Shown in pieces: positions 5,008 through 5,223 of a DNA stretch of 5,223 nt (positions within the stretch are counted from its first letter, which is position 1; each line of letters starts with the position of its first letter). Both the position numbers and the translations under genes were made by a program. This stretch comes from Mycobacterium sp. (GTDB taxonomy: Bacteria; Actinomycetota; Actinomycetes; Mycobacteriales; Mycobacteriaceae): the NCBI GenBank assembly GCA_018882545.1, contig VERS01000196.1, positions 1-5,223 of the forward strand, read 5' to 3'. The notes beneath the pieces were generated by a model. That model was not told where the DNA came from, ran no database searches, and saw nothing but the letters and a program-made list of their open reading frames with translations.

Positions 5008-5223
5008 CACCAACCAGACGGATCGCCGGGCGGCGTGATCGGCAACCCGGTGTCGGAATAGACAGCGGCCGCCGGGTCGTCGTCGGTCGGGTATTGGCGG
5101 TACTGGATGTAGGTGTCCGGCTCGTGCTGGGTGTAGACGACGGTGGTGGTGGGTTCGTCGTGCTGGGTGTAGACGACGGTGGTGGTGGGTTCGTCGTGCT
5201 GGATGTACTCGACGGTGGTGGTG
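5007..5223 (-). CDS. C-terminal tail of the gene upstream of ephE (Rv3669 position; holin-like membrane protein by synteny)
   Basis: Partial gene: 71 codons plus a stop at 5007-5009, with the 5' part beyond the right edge. The visible tail has three tandem 12-residue units of the type TTTVVYTQHDEP, a degenerate fourth stretch (TYIQYRQYP), and an end reading VYSDTGLPITPPGDPSGW. It is hydrophilic, rich in Thr, Tyr, Gln and Asp, with no transmembrane segment, and looks like an exposed flexible tail. The open frame without stops, the repeat in register with codons and the TGATG overlap with ephE support a real gene. The product name rests only on position: in M. tuberculosis Rv3669, a small membrane protein of the actinobacterial holin-X type, precedes ephE. 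The diagnostic domain is not in this window. Confidence 0.6.
   Translation of the reverse strand, partial: TTTVEYIQHDEPTTTVVYTQHDEPTTTVVYTQHEPDTYIQYRQYPTDDDPAAAVYSDTGLPITPPGDPSGW
5115..5222 (-). repeat. Three tandem 36-bp repeats encoding TTTVxYxQHDEP
   Basis: Units are 5187-5222, 5151-5186 and 5115-5150. The first two are identical at 33 of 36 bases. The second and third share 29 contiguous identical bases and diverge only at the end coding for the last residues. The period is a multiple of three, so copy-number change keeps the frame. The array may extend beyond 5223. Confidence 0.9.

Noticed and set aside
5104..5223. CRISPR-like array from the regular 36-bp repeats
   Set aside because: Units are directly contiguous with no unique spacers and stay in the reading frame of a coding sequence, so they are a protein-coding tandem repeat.

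Overview
The window is high-GC actinobacterial DNA and looks like a Mycobacterium-type chromosome (Mycobacterium/Mycolicibacterium). The gene products and gene order match, from memory, the M. tuberculosis block Rv3676 (crp) - Rv3675 - Rv3674c (nth) - Rv3673c - Rv3672c - Rv3671c (marP) - Rv3670 (ephE) - Rv3669, seen here in inverted orientation. This is conserved core chromosome. I see no insertion sequence, CRISPR array, tRNA, rRNA or phage cassette.

Layout: (1) 1-232, minus: the N-terminal 77 codons of the cAMP-responsive regulator Crp, running off the left edge. (2) 233-330: about 100 bp of crp upstream DNA with small dyads. (3) 331-624, minus: a small one-TM protein in the Rv3675 position. 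(4) 625-705: a short divergent intergenic region where each flanking start codon has a TAnnnT box exactly 7 nt upstream, suggesting two back-to-back promoters for leaderless mRNAs around an inverted repeat. (5) 706-4061, plus: a four-gene operon of nth (endonuclease III), a thioredoxin-fold protein with WCGPC, a CoA-pyrophosphatase-type Nudix hydrolase, and the membrane serine protease MarP. Junctions are a 4-nt gap, a 1-nt TAGTG overlap and a 4-nt GTGA overlap. (6) 4051-5007, minus: an EphE-type alpha/beta hydrolase whose 3' end overlaps the marP 3' end by 11 bp. (7) 5007-5223, minus: the C-terminal tail of the gene upstream of ephE (Rv3669 position, holin-like membrane protein by synteny), with tandem 12-residue repeats and a TGATG junction to ephE.

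The plus operon joins DNA base-excision repair, extracytoplasmic thiol-disulfide chemistry, CoA/nucleotide housecleaning and a periplasmic protease known in M. tuberculosis for acid resistance, which suggests a stress-maintenance operon (inference). The points most worth a second look are the nucleophile elbow of the EphE-like protein (GHADGG, with Ala where epoxide hydrolases have Asp), the recently duplicated repeat tail at the right edge, and the paired leaderless promoters.
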